From Chloroflexota bacterium (GTDB lineage: Bacteria > Chloroflexota > Limnocylindria > Limnocylindrales > CSP1-4): a stretch of 44,379 bases of DNA. Positions 1 to 7,374 of this stretch are shown here, piece after piece (the stretch's first letter is position 1; each line of letters opens with the position of its first letter). The notes beneath the pieces were generated by a model. That model did no database searches. It saw only the letters and a list, made by a program, of their open reading frames with translations, and was not told the DNA's origin. The position numbers and the translations under genes are program-made. The stretch spans positions 1 to 44,379 of the forward strand of contig JANXWH010000010.1 in assembly GCA_025351245.1 (NCBI GenBank), written 5' to 3'.

Positions 1-13
1 GCTCAGAGCGCGG

Positions 14-52
14 TGAGAGCCGGGTTCTCCGTTCGCGGAGGCCCGGCTCTCA
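14..52 (+). terminator. Strong hairpin, probable terminator of an upstream gene
   Basis: An 11-bp perfect stem (14-24 with 42-52, arms reading TGAGAGCCGGG and its complement) encloses a second 5-bp stem (27-31 with 36-40) closed by a TTCG tetraloop. There is no T-tract after it. The arm shares GAGAGCCGG with the hairpin that follows the Flp pilin gene at 450-476, so it probably ends a similar gene lying just left of the window. That last point is inference. Confidence 0.5.
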
Positions 53-260
53 TGCTGCCCTGTCTGCGAACCCGGGCCTTTCGTGCTCGTGTCGCGGCCG
101 CCCACCGCCTGTGCAGTTCCGCGCGATGTGGTGCACGCAGACACCTGCGCGATAGGAATCCTGCCGCGCGTGTGGTAGTACTTCTGTCCCACTCCCCGTG
201 GAGCCGCCGATCGCCCCTGAGTCGGCAGCCACGAGGCCAGGGAGAAGGAGACCGTGCCCC

Positions 261-425
261 GTGATTCGGATGCTATCGGAGAGGATGTCCCAGAACGAGG
301 AAGGCCAGGGTCTCGCCGAGTACGCTCTCATCCTCGCCCTAATCGCGATCGTGGCGATCGTCGCGTTGCTCTTCCTGGGTGGCCAGATCAGTACCATTCT
401 GAGCGACGTTGGTAACTCGGTCTAG
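261..425 (+). CDS. Flp-family type IVb pilin
   Basis: A short pilin of about 54 residues. The processing region reads EEGQGLAEYALIL, the classic Flp/TadA-type prepilin pattern: cleavage after the Gly, Glu at position +5, then a single hydrophobic alpha-1 helix to the C-terminus. The protein is expected to be cleaved by a TadV/CpaA-like peptidase and polymerised by the Tad machinery, none of which is in the window. The start is uncertain. GTG 261 sits 10 nt after the purine-rich GGAGAAGGAG (241-250). ATG 270 and ATG 285 are also in frame, and an ATG at 198 would add an unlikely Arg/Pro-rich leader. The gene stands alone between two similar hairpins, as expected for a strongly expressed pilin unit. 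Family assignment is firm; the exact start is not. Confidence 0.85.
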   Translation: MIRMLSERMSQNEEGQGLAEYALILALIAIVAIVALLFLGGQISTILSDVGNSV

Positions 426-449
426 CGAATTGGCGGCCCACCGCGCAAA

Positions 450-476
450 GAGAGCCGGCTCATGGAGTCGGCTCTC
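450..476. terminator. Bidirectional hairpin between the pilin gene and the converging membrane-protein gene
   Basis: A 12-bp stem with one G-T wobble (450-461 with 465-476) and a 3-nt loop lies between the pilin stop (425) and the stop of the converging minus-strand gene (504). On the minus strand it is followed by TTTGCG, so it looks more like an intrinsic terminator in that direction. It resembles the hairpin at 14-52. Confidence 0.6.
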
Positions 477-503
477 CTCGCTTCTCGGCGGCGCCGCTCG
501 GGA

Positions 504-872
504 CTAGCGGAGCAACCCGAACAGGACGTTCGAGGCGGCACCGAACAACCCGATTCCCACCACGAGCGCCGCTGACGGAAGCGTGTAAGTGGGGAAGCGC
601 CGCACCACTCGCACCAGGGCCATCAGCATGATCGCGATCGCGGCCGCCTTCAGCGCCCCCGGCCCCAGCAGACCCACCGACAGGTAGAGCGTCCGCGCCA
701 AAGGGTTGCTCTCGGCACCGATACCCACGCGGGCAACGGCGGGGACGAATGTCGCAAGGTCCAGGAGCTGGGCGACGGCCACCGCGACGAACACCGCGGC
801 GTACCTGTTCGGCATGGGGCGAAGCACCGGTTGCTCCTTCGCGTCGGGTAGTGACCTGTGGACCGAAAGCAT
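504..872 (-). CDS. Small integral membrane protein, DUF5658-like
   Basis: The 122-residue product has a charged N-terminus and then three or four hydrophobic segments at about residues 25-45, 65-85 and 95-120. The central motif AESNPLAR resembles the E-x-NPL signature of small DUF5658-type membrane proteins, whose function is unknown. That assignment is from memory of the motif, not a search. The start at 872 lacks a clear ribosome-binding site; ATG 815 (MPNRY...) is a reasonable alternative that would trim 19 residues with no loss of the membrane part. It converges on the Flp pilin gene and shares a terminator hairpin with it. No functional link to the neighbours is evident. Confidence 0.6.
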   Translation of the reverse strand: MLSVHRSLPDAKEQPVLRPMPNRYAAVFVAVAVAQLLDLATFVPAVARVGIGAESNPLARTLYLSVGLLGPGALKAAAIAIMLMALVRVVRRFPTYTLPSAALVVGIGLFGAASNVLFGLLR

Positions 873-1125
873 CGGTGCGTGGCAGCCGCACGGTCCATAG
901 GACCTCAGTCACCCTCGAGCCGGCCCTGAGTACCGCCTTGGCTCGGCGATGCACCCGGAGCGGGACGTTCGGGCAGTGACTGGACCAACGTGGTCGCTGC
1001 CTGTGGGGGCTCACCCCGCTGCTCCGCAGTTCGTCGCGCCCGCGCGGGCACGGGGCCAGGAACGGGCCATTCCGCACTGGCGGACGTGTTGCGCGGCCCG
1101 GCACGCTCGCGCCGCTGGAGGTCCA

Positions 1126-2610
1126 ATGCTCATCCCCTTTCCCGCGCGCGACGGCGAGCGGTCCGGCCCCGCGGCGATCACGCCGGGCGGCGGCCGCTGG
1201 AATCGCATGTCCGCCGATGGCTGCGCGCAGCTCCAGGCTGCGGCCTGCGCGATCCTGGAACGGACGGGCGTCCGGGTCGACCACCCGGAGGCGCGACGGC
1301 TCCTGGCGGCGGCCGGCGCCAGGGTCGACGCCGCGGACCGCGTTCGCATCCCGGCCGCGCTCGTCGCCGAGGCACTCGCGGTCGCGCCGAAGGCACTCAC
1401 GCTGCACGACCGGTTGGGCCTGCCGGCGATTGCGTGGGGCGGCGAGACGGCCTGGTTCGGGCCCGGCTCGGACTGCCCCTACGTGGTGGACGGGAGAACG
1501 GGCGAGCGGCGCCTCGCGACGCTCGACGACCTCCGGGCCGGCATCGCGCTCGTGGACGCGCTCCCGAACCTGGCGTTCGCGATGTCGATCTTCCTGCCCT
1601 CGGACGTGGACGGACGGACCGCGGACCGCCACCAGGCGGTGGCGATGCTCACCGGGACGACGAAGCCGCTGATCATCGTGACATACGAGCTCGACGGGCT
1701 CCGCGACGTGCTGGCGATGGCGGAGGCAGTCGCCGGTGGCGCCGGGGAGCTCGCGGCACGGCCGTCCGTGGCCTGGTACATCAACGTGACGCGCGGTCTG
1801 CTCCTCGACGCAGACGCGCTGGGCCGGCTTCTCTTCCTCGCCGAGAAGGGCCTGCCGGCGCTCTGGATTCCGGTCACCTCGGGCGGGACGACGGGGCCGG
1901 TCACCGTCGCCGGGACGCTGGCGGTGAATCACGCGGGGGTGCTCGCCGGCCTCGTGATCGCGCAGCTCGTCCGCGAAGGCGCGCCGGTCGTGGTGCCCGG
2001 CTTTGGTGGGGATGCCCTCGACCTGCGAACCACGGTCGACCCGTACGTCGGCCCCGATCCGAAGGGCGCGGCGGAGGCGCTGGCCCACCACCTGGGGCTC
2101 CCGATGTTCAGCCTCGGCGGCGGCGCGGATTCGAAGATCGTCGACGGCCAGGCCGCCGCGGAGGCCGCCGCCGCCATCCTCCTGGACGCGCTCGCCGCAG
2201 GCCAGGTGACCCACGACAGCGGCTACCTGGAGTCCGGGCTCGCCGGGTCGCTGGCGCAGCTCGCGATCTGTGACGAGCTGGTGGGCTGGACGCGCGCGGC
2301 AACCGCGCCGCTGGACCTCTCGGACGAGGCGCTCGCGCTCGACCTGGTGGACGCGCTCGGGCCCGACGGATCGTTCCTCGAGGCCGACCACACCCTGGCG
2401 CACTACCGCTCGCGCTGGTACCCAAGCCTCTTCGATCGCCGCTCCCGCGGCGCGTGGGCCGCCGCCGGCGGACAGGCGCTGGGTGCCCGCGCCGCCGACC
2501 GGGTGGATGCGATCCTCGCCGGGCGTGCGGTCCCGCCGCCTCTCCCCGAAGCGGCCTCGGCAGAGCTCCGCGAGATCGTGGCCCGCGCCGAAGCCCGGGC
2601 CGGTCTCTGA
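1126..2610 (+). CDS. MttB-superfamily (trimethylamine/glycine betaine-type) corrinoid methyltransferase, copy 1
   Basis: The 494-residue protein has the full length and TIM-barrel layout of the MttB superfamily, which moves a methyl group from a quaternary or tertiary amine to the Co(I) of a corrinoid protein. Visible family features are the N-terminal helix with ERTGVRVDHPEA, the central TSGGTTGPVTVAGTLA block (about residues 250-265), and the C-terminal region DHTLAHYRSRWYPSLFDR. No in-frame amber codon interrupts it, so it is not a pyrrolysine-containing trimethylamine enzyme. It belongs with the non-Pyl MtgB-like branch, whose substrates (glycine betaine, carnitine, proline betaine and others) cannot be told from sequence. 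The start ATG 1126 follows GGAGGT (1117-1122); an open frame upstream to 949 is judged non-coding. It leads an operon with the corrinoid protein and two more paralogues. Confidence 0.85.
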   Translation: MLIPFPARDGERSGPAAITPGGGRWNRMSADGCAQLQAAACAILERTGVRVDHPEARRLLAAAGARVDAADRVRIPAALVAEALAVAPKALTLHDRLGLPAIAWGGETAWFGPGSDCPYVVDGRTGERRLATLDDLRAGIALVDALPNLAFAMSIFLPSDVDGRTADRHQAVAMLTGTTKPLIIVTYELDGLRDVLAMAEAVAGGAGELAARPSVAWYINVTRGLLLDADALGRLLFLAEKGLPALWIPVTSGGTTGPVTVAGTLAVNHAGVLAGLVIAQLVREGAPVVVPGFGGDALDLRTTVDPYVGPDPKGAAEALAHHLGLPMFSLGGGADSKIVDGQAAAEAAAAILLDALAAGQVTHDSGYLESGLAGSLAQLAICDELVGWTRAATAPLDLSDEALALDLVDALGPDGSFLEADHTLAHYRSRWYPSLFDRRSRGAWAAAGGQALGARAADRVDAILAGRAVPPPLPEAASAELREIVARAEARAGL

Positions 2611-2695
2611 CGCCGCCTAACCGGCGGATCGGGCCGCGTCCCACGGGCCGCGGCGGGTGCTGTGAGGCGCCGCGCGACGCGGCGAGAGGAGTTCA

Positions 2696-3349
2696 ATGGA
2701 CGAGACGCGATTCGCGATCCTGCGCCAGGCCGTCACGGACGGCGAGCCGGCGGCGGCCGAGGCGGCCGCCCGGGAGGCGCTCGCGGCGGGGATCCCGCCG
2801 CTCCGTCTCATCGACGAGGCGGCCATGCCGGCCCTGCGCGAGGTCGGAGAGGGGTTCTCCAACGGGGACCTGTTCCTGCCCGACCTGATGCTCGCCGCGC
2901 GGGCGATGCAGGCCGCGATGCGCGTGATCGAGCCGGCACTCGGTGCCGGCGGCGAGCGGCGCGCATCGGCGGGCCGCGTTGTGCTCGGCACGGTGGCCGG
3001 CGACATCCACGAGATCGGCAAGAACCTCGTGGCGACACTCCTGTCCGCGAACGGCTTCGAGGTCTACGACCTGGGCGTCGACGTGTCCGCGACCGCATTC
3101 GCCGCCAAGGCCGCCGAGGTGAGCGCCGACCTGGTCGGCGTCTCGGCGCTCCTCACCACCACGATGACCGGGCAGCGCGCCGTGGTCGAGGCGCTCGGCG
3201 CCGCCGGCCTCCGGCCCCACGTCAAGGTGATGGTCGGCGGGGCACCCGTGACACGCGCCTGGGCCGAGGAGATCGGCGCCGACGCCTACGCGGAGGACGC
3301 GATCGCCGCCGTCGACACCGCTCGCCGGCTCCTCGGCGTGTCGGCATGA
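2696..3349 (+). CDS. Corrinoid (cobalamin-binding) protein, MtbC/MtmC-like
   Basis: The 217-residue protein carries an N-terminal helical cap (about residues 1-85, containing FSNGDLFLPDLMLAARAM) and a C-terminal Rossmann-like B12-binding domain. The DxHxxG motif is present as GDIHEIGKN, with His105 as the expected lower axial cobalt ligand. The later VGVSALLTTTM and VMVGGAPVT strands complete the fold. It should be the methyl carrier for the surrounding MttB-like enzymes. ATG 2696 follows GAGAGGAG (2684-2691). Its stop overlaps the start of the next methyltransferase in an ATGA junction, which implies translational coupling. No reductive activator (RamA) and no clear partner methyl acceptor is adjacent. 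Confidence 0.92.
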   Translation: MDETRFAILRQAVTDGEPAAAEAAAREALAAGIPPLRLIDEAAMPALREVGEGFSNGDLFLPDLMLAARAMQAAMRVIEPALGAGGERRASAGRVVLGTVAGDIHEIGKNLVATLLSANGFEVYDLGVDVSATAFAAKAAEVSADLVGVSALLTTTMTGQRAVVEALGAAGLRPHVKVMVGGAPVTRAWAEEIGADAYAEDAIAAVDTARRLLGVSA

Positions 3350-4860
3350 GCCGGAGTTTCGGGATGCCCGCAACCGCCTCCGCCCAGCCACCGACCGCCG
3401 CGACGCGTCGACCGCTGGCCACGCTCGTCGATCCGGCGATCCGACTCGAGGTCCTCGATGCTGCGGCGCTCGACCGCATCCACGCGGCCACCCTCGAGCT
3501 GATCGAGACAGTCGGCGTCCGCTTCCCGTCTGCACGGGCCCAGGCGATCTGGGCCGACCACGGCGCGCAGGTCGACCCGGGAACCGGGATCGTCCGCGTC
3601 CCCGGGCACGTCATCGACGCGGCGTTGCGGAGCGCCCCGGCGGCCTTCACGCTGGCCGGCCGGGAGCCCGAACGCGACCTGCCCCTCGACGGTCACCATG
3701 TCTGGGCCGCCACCGACGGCTGCGGCGTGGAGGTCGCCGACCTCGCCACCGGGGAGCGCCGACGCTCGACGCTGGACGACGTCGCGTCGATCTGCCGGGT
3801 TGCCGAGGAGCTGCCGGACGTCGGCTTCATCTGGATGCCGGTCTCGGCCCAGGACGTGGCGCCCGAGACCCGCGCGCTCCGGGAGCTGGCGGCCGCGCTG
3901 AGCATCACCACGAAGCACGTCCAGACCGAATCGATCATGCACCCGCGCGAGGCGGCCGTCGCCGTCGAGATGGCGCTCGCGCTCGCCGGCAACCGTGCCG
4001 CGCTGCGTGCGCGGCCGCCCCTCTCGTTGACGTTCTGCACCATCAGCCCGCTCGCACACGAGGCCGGCGCGCTCGACGCCGCGCTCGTGGCGGCGGAGGC
4101 CGGGATCCCTACGGGCTTCATGACCATGGCGTCGTGCGCCCACACGGGCCCGGCGACGCTCGCCGGCACCCTGGCGGTGGGGAACGCGGAGGTGCTCTCG
4201 GCGCTGGCGCTCGTGGAGCTGGCCGTCCCGGGCGCGCCCGTCTATTACGCCGCTGCGCAGACCGCGATGGACCTGCGGACCGGCGCGTACACCGGCGGCG
4301 GCCCCGAGGACGTCCTGTTCGGGCTGGCGTCGGGGGAGCTGGCGGAGCGCTATCAGCTGCCGCTCTCGATGGGCGCGTTCGCGACGGGCGCGCACGTGCC
4401 CGACTGGCGGGCCGGCCTGGAGAACGGCCTCGCGGCCCTTGCCGCGTGCGTCGGCCGGGCGGACATGCTCCTGGGCATGGGCCTGCTCGCCGGCAGCCGG
4501 ATCTGGTCGTACGAGCAGCTCCTGCTCGACGCCGAGATCCTGGGCCTGGTCCGCGGGATCTGCCGCGGCATCCCGGTGGACGATGAGTCGCTCGCACTCG
4601 ACGTGATCCGCGCCGTCGGCCCTGGCGGGGACTTCCTCGCCGAGCCCCACACCCGCCGGCACATGCGCGAGCGTTGGAGCCCGGCGCTCATCGATCGCCG
4701 CCCGCCCGCGCCCGATGGCACGCCGCGAGTGGATGCACGGCAGCGAGCCCACGAGCGGGCACTCGAACTGCTCGCGACGGCGCCGGGCGCGCCGCTCGAT
4801 CCGGCGCTCGCCGCGGAGCTCGTGCGGATCGCGGATACGGCCGGGGAGCCGGGCCGGTGA
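3346..4860 (+). CDS. MttB-superfamily corrinoid methyltransferase, copy 2
   Basis: The 504-residue product is a full-length MttB-type methyltransferase. It begins at ATG 3346, which overlaps the corrinoid-protein stop by 4 nt. Family landmarks are ETVGVRFPSARA near the N-terminus, SLTFCTISPLAHEAGALDAA in the middle, MASCAHTGPATLAGTLAVGN (the same position as TSGGTTGPVT in copy 1), and HTRRHMRERWSPALIDRR near the C-terminus. It is clearly divergent from copies 1 and 3: the catalytic-face loops differ and it carries an extended Ala/Pro-rich N-terminus of about 35 residues. A different amine substrate is therefore likely. No amber codon is present. It overlaps the next gene in a GTGA junction. 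Confidence 0.85.
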   Translation: MSRSFGMPATASAQPPTAATRRPLATLVDPAIRLEVLDAAALDRIHAATLELIETVGVRFPSARAQAIWADHGAQVDPGTGIVRVPGHVIDAALRSAPAAFTLAGREPERDLPLDGHHVWAATDGCGVEVADLATGERRRSTLDDVASICRVAEELPDVGFIWMPVSAQDVAPETRALRELAAALSITTKHVQTESIMHPREAAVAVEMALALAGNRAALRARPPLSLTFCTISPLAHEAGALDAALVAAEAGIPTGFMTMASCAHTGPATLAGTLAVGNAEVLSALALVELAVPGAPVYYAAAQTAMDLRTGAYTGGGPEDVLFGLASGELAERYQLPLSMGAFATGAHVPDWRAGLENGLAALAACVGRADMLLGMGLLAGSRIWSYEQLLLDAEILGLVRGICRGIPVDDESLALDVIRAVGPGGDFLAEPHTRRHMRERWSPALIDRRPPAPDGTPRVDARQRAHERALELLATAPGAPLDPALAAELVRIADTAGEPGR

Positions 4861-6356
4861 CCGGGCAGGCCGGCCGGCGCCCGACCCTGGACCTGCTGGA
4901 CGCAGCGGGCATCGAACGGATCCTCGATGAGGCGCTCGCGATCCTCCGGGACCCGGGGGTCCGGGTGGCTGATGCTGAGGCGCGGACGCTCCTGGAGGGC
5001 GTTGGTGCCGCCGTTCACGAGGGCGTGGCTCGCATCCCGGAGTCTGCGGTCCGGGCCGCGCTGGCGACCGTCCCGCGGGCGTTCACGCTCCACGCGCGCG
5101 ACGGCTCGCCGGCCGTCCGGTATGGCGCCGGCGAGGTGGCATTCGACCCGGGCTCGTGCGGCGTCGCGGTGCTCGACCCGGAGACGGGGGAGCATCGGCC
5201 GTCGACCGCTGCGGACCTCGTCCGGCTGGTGGCCGTGGCCGAGCGCCTGCCCGTCTACGCCGCCCAATCGACGGCCGTCGTCTGCTCCGACGTGCCCGCG
5301 GAGCTCGGCGACCGCTACCGGCTCCTGCTCGTCCTGCTCGGTGCCGACAAGCCGGTCGTGACCGGCGCGTTCACGGCCGACGGCCTGGGGCCGATGTTGG
5401 ACCTGCTGGCGGCCGACGCGGGCGGCGCGGCTGCGCTTCGGGCGCGACCGCGGGCCGTCTTCGACGTCTGCCCGTCCCCGCCGCTCGACTGGACCTCGTT
5501 CGCCTCTCGCTGCCTGATCGGGCTCGCGCGCGCGGGCGTGCCGGCCCAGATGGTCTCCATGCCGCTCGCCGGCGGCGCGGGACCGGTGGCCCTCGCCGGC
5601 TCCGTGGTCCAGCACGCGGCGGAATGCCTGGCCGGGATCGTGATCCACCAGGCAGCGGCCCCGGGCGCCCCGATCGTCTGGGGCGGGGCGCCGGCGATCC
5701 TCGACATGCGGATGGGCGCCACCCCGATGGGCGCGATCGAGACGGCGATGCTCGATGCCGGCAACGCGGCGATCGGGCGGTCACTCGGCCTTCCCACGCA
5801 CGGCTACCTGGGTGCGACGGACGCCAAGGTCGTCGATGCCCAGGCCGGCATGGAGAGCGCGACGACGGCGCTCGTCGGGGCGCTGGCGGGGATCGACCTC
5901 GTCTCGGGCGCCGGCATGCTCGATTCTCTGCGCTGCCAGAGCGCAGAGAAGCTCGTCATCGACGCGGAGGCGATCGCGAGCGCCCTGCGCCTCGTTCGCG
6001 GGATCGCGCTTCCGGAGGGGTCGCTCGGGCTCGAGTCGATCCGCGAGGCGGGCTTTGCCGGGCGCTTCCTGGAGCTGCCGGAGACGCGCCGCCGGTTCCG
6101 GGAGGAGCAGCACCTCCCATCGGCCGTGGTGGATCGCGGCTCGCTCCGCGCCTGGCTCCAGGGGGGCGGGGGCGACATGTTCGCCCGGGCCCGTTCGCGG
6201 GTCGACGCGCTGCTGGCCGGAGCCACGCCCTCGGTTCTGGACCCGGCTCGCGCCGGCGAGCTGGTCGGCAGGGTTGCCGCGGCGCTCCGGGCGGTCGGCT
6301 TCGACGAGTTGCCGGGCGTGGCCGAGGAGACAGCGGCGGAGGCGGCCGGGAGGTAA
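4857..6356 (+). CDS. MttB-superfamily corrinoid methyltransferase, copy 3
   Basis: The third full-length MttB-type protein has 499 residues and starts at GTG 4857 inside the stop of copy 2 (GTGA overlap). It has the N-terminal RDPGVRVADAEA helix, the VCPSPPLDWTSFASRCL and MPLAGGAGPVALAGS blocks, the YLGATDAKVVDAQAG segment shared in pattern with copy 1 (SLGGGADSKIVDGQA), and a normal C-terminus. Copies 1 and 3 look closer to each other than to copy 2. It closes the methyltransferase operon and ends with TAA. Expected role: methyl transfer from an unidentified methylated amine to the corrinoid protein encoded at 2696. Family call is strong; substrate unknown. Confidence 0.85.
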   Translation: MTGQAGRRPTLDLLDAAGIERILDEALAILRDPGVRVADAEARTLLEGVGAAVHEGVARIPESAVRAALATVPRAFTLHARDGSPAVRYGAGEVAFDPGSCGVAVLDPETGEHRPSTAADLVRLVAVAERLPVYAAQSTAVVCSDVPAELGDRYRLLLVLLGADKPVVTGAFTADGLGPMLDLLAADAGGAAALRARPRAVFDVCPSPPLDWTSFASRCLIGLARAGVPAQMVSMPLAGGAGPVALAGSVVQHAAECLAGIVIHQAAAPGAPIVWGGAPAILDMRMGATPMGAIETAMLDAGNAAIGRSLGLPTHGYLGATDAKVVDAQAGMESATTALVGALAGIDLVSGAGMLDSLRCQSAEKLVIDAEAIASALRLVRGIALPEGSLGLESIREAGFAGRFLELPETRRRFREEQHLPSAVVDRGSLRAWLQGGGGDMFARARSRVDALLAGATPSVLDPARAGELVGRVAAALRAVGFDELPGVAEETAAEAAGR

Positions 6357-6514
6357 GCAACCCGCTCGGACGCGGCGATCGTGCGTGCCCGGGCGAACGG
6401 CGAAGCGGCACGGCCGGGCGGTTGACGATCCCCCCCGGGCGCGCCACGCTGTCGGCGGAGTCCGCCTCGCCCGTGGATCGTCACTCCGTCCGCAAGATTC
6501 ATCCGGGAGGTCGC

Positions 6515-7300
6515 ATGTCCCGTCCGGCACGCGTCGCAGCCACGCGCGCATTGCCCGCCCTGGTCGCCGTCCTCGCGATCATCACGGCAGCCTGCGGCGC
6601 TCCCGTCACGCCCGCGCTCAGCGACCCGAAACAGATCCTGGAGGCGGGGATCTCCGGCCTGCAGGAAGCGAAGACGTTCCACGTCGAGGGGACCGCGAAC
6701 GGCAAGGTGGTCCTGAGCCTGGGCGGCACGACCAGGACCGGGTCCGGGGCGCCGATCACGCTCGACGGATCCACGCTCACCGGCGACGCGGATTTGGCGG
6801 GGAAGCGGGCATCCCTGTCGCTGACCGTTCCCACACTCTTCGGCCTCACCGCCGACGTCGTGGCCGTCGACCAGGCCGTCTACACGCGGGTGCCGCTATT
6901 CGGGTCGGGAGGCTGGACCAGGCAGGCCGGCACGGGCTCGATCTTCAACGCCCTCGCCGACCCGGCGAGGCTGCTCGCCCAGCTCGCGGCCTTCCTGGAT
7001 CGGCCGGGAGTGGCGCCGAAGAACCTGTCGAACGAGCGCTGCGGCGATGCCGACTGCTACGCGGTCTCGTTCACGATCCCCGCGGCCGAGGTCAGCGGCG
7101 GCACGAGTCCCGCCGCGGCACTGCCCGGCGGTCTGGTCGTCGGCGACATCGCGGTCACGGCGCTGGTCCGGACCGACGCGCCGCGGCTCGTGAAGCTGAG
7201 CGTCGACGTCCCGCTCGGGGCCGGCGGGACGGTCAACGTGGCAGTGGAGCTCTCGAAGTTCGGCGATCCTGTCACGATCACGCCGCCGCAGGGCAGGTAG
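6515..7300 (+). CDS. Secreted lipoprotein, LppX/LprAFG-like
   Basis: The 261-residue protein starts at ATG 6515 after a good GGGAGGT (6505-6511). A signal peptide with the hydrophobic run LPALVAVLAIITAAC ends in a lipobox (TAAC-G), so it should be lipid-anchored outside the membrane. The mature part alternates short strands and contains two Cys (ERCGDADCYAV) that could form a disulphide. The overall pattern (sum over AKTFHVEGTANG, then SLSLTVPTLFGLTADVVAVDQAVYTR) resembles the LppX_LprAFG family of beta-sheet lipoproteins, which bind lipids or glycolipids in mycobacteria. It is 158 bp downstream of the methyltransferase operon and may be a separate unit. No direct link to methyl transfer can be shown. 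Confidence 0.75.
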   Translation: MSRPARVAATRALPALVAVLAIITAACGAPVTPALSDPKQILEAGISGLQEAKTFHVEGTANGKVVLSLGGTTRTGSGAPITLDGSTLTGDADLAGKRASLSLTVPTLFGLTADVVAVDQAVYTRVPLFGSGGWTRQAGTGSIFNALADPARLLAQLAAFLDRPGVAPKNLSNERCGDADCYAVSFTIPAAEVSGGTSPAAALPGGLVVGDIAVTALVRTDAPRLVKLSVDVPLGAGGTVNVAVELSKFGDPVTITPPQGR

Positions 7301-7362
7301 CCAACGGCCGGGGACGGCCAGGCCGACGCAGGCGCCTCCAGGGCCGGTGCAGGTTGCCGCCG

Positions 7363-7368
7363 TACAAT
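7363..7368 (+). promoter_or_regulatory. TACAAT -10 box of a probable leaderless pcrA transcript
   Basis: TACAAT ends 6 nt before the GTG start at 7375, so transcription would begin at or next to the start codon. No Shine-Dalgarno sequence precedes the GTG, which fits leaderless translation. No convincing -35 box is seen. The same arrangement recurs at ligA and gatC. Confidence 0.6.
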
Positions 7369-7374
7369 CGAAGC

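Noticed and set aside
949-1125. Possible cobalamin riboswitch upstream of the first MttB gene (GCCAGGA and CACTGG fragments)
   Set aside because: The fragments resemble parts of the B12 box but occur in the wrong order and without the rest of the conserved core.
460-2403. 647-codon minus-strand frame opposite the first MttB gene
   Set aside because: Arg/Gly-rich antisense shadow of a GC-rich gene; no family resemblance and it overlaps two real genes.
5156-6514. Long plus-strand frame running from inside the third MttB gene into the lipoprotein gene
   Set aside because: Only the part from ATG 6515 has a ribosome-binding site, a signal peptide and sensible composition.
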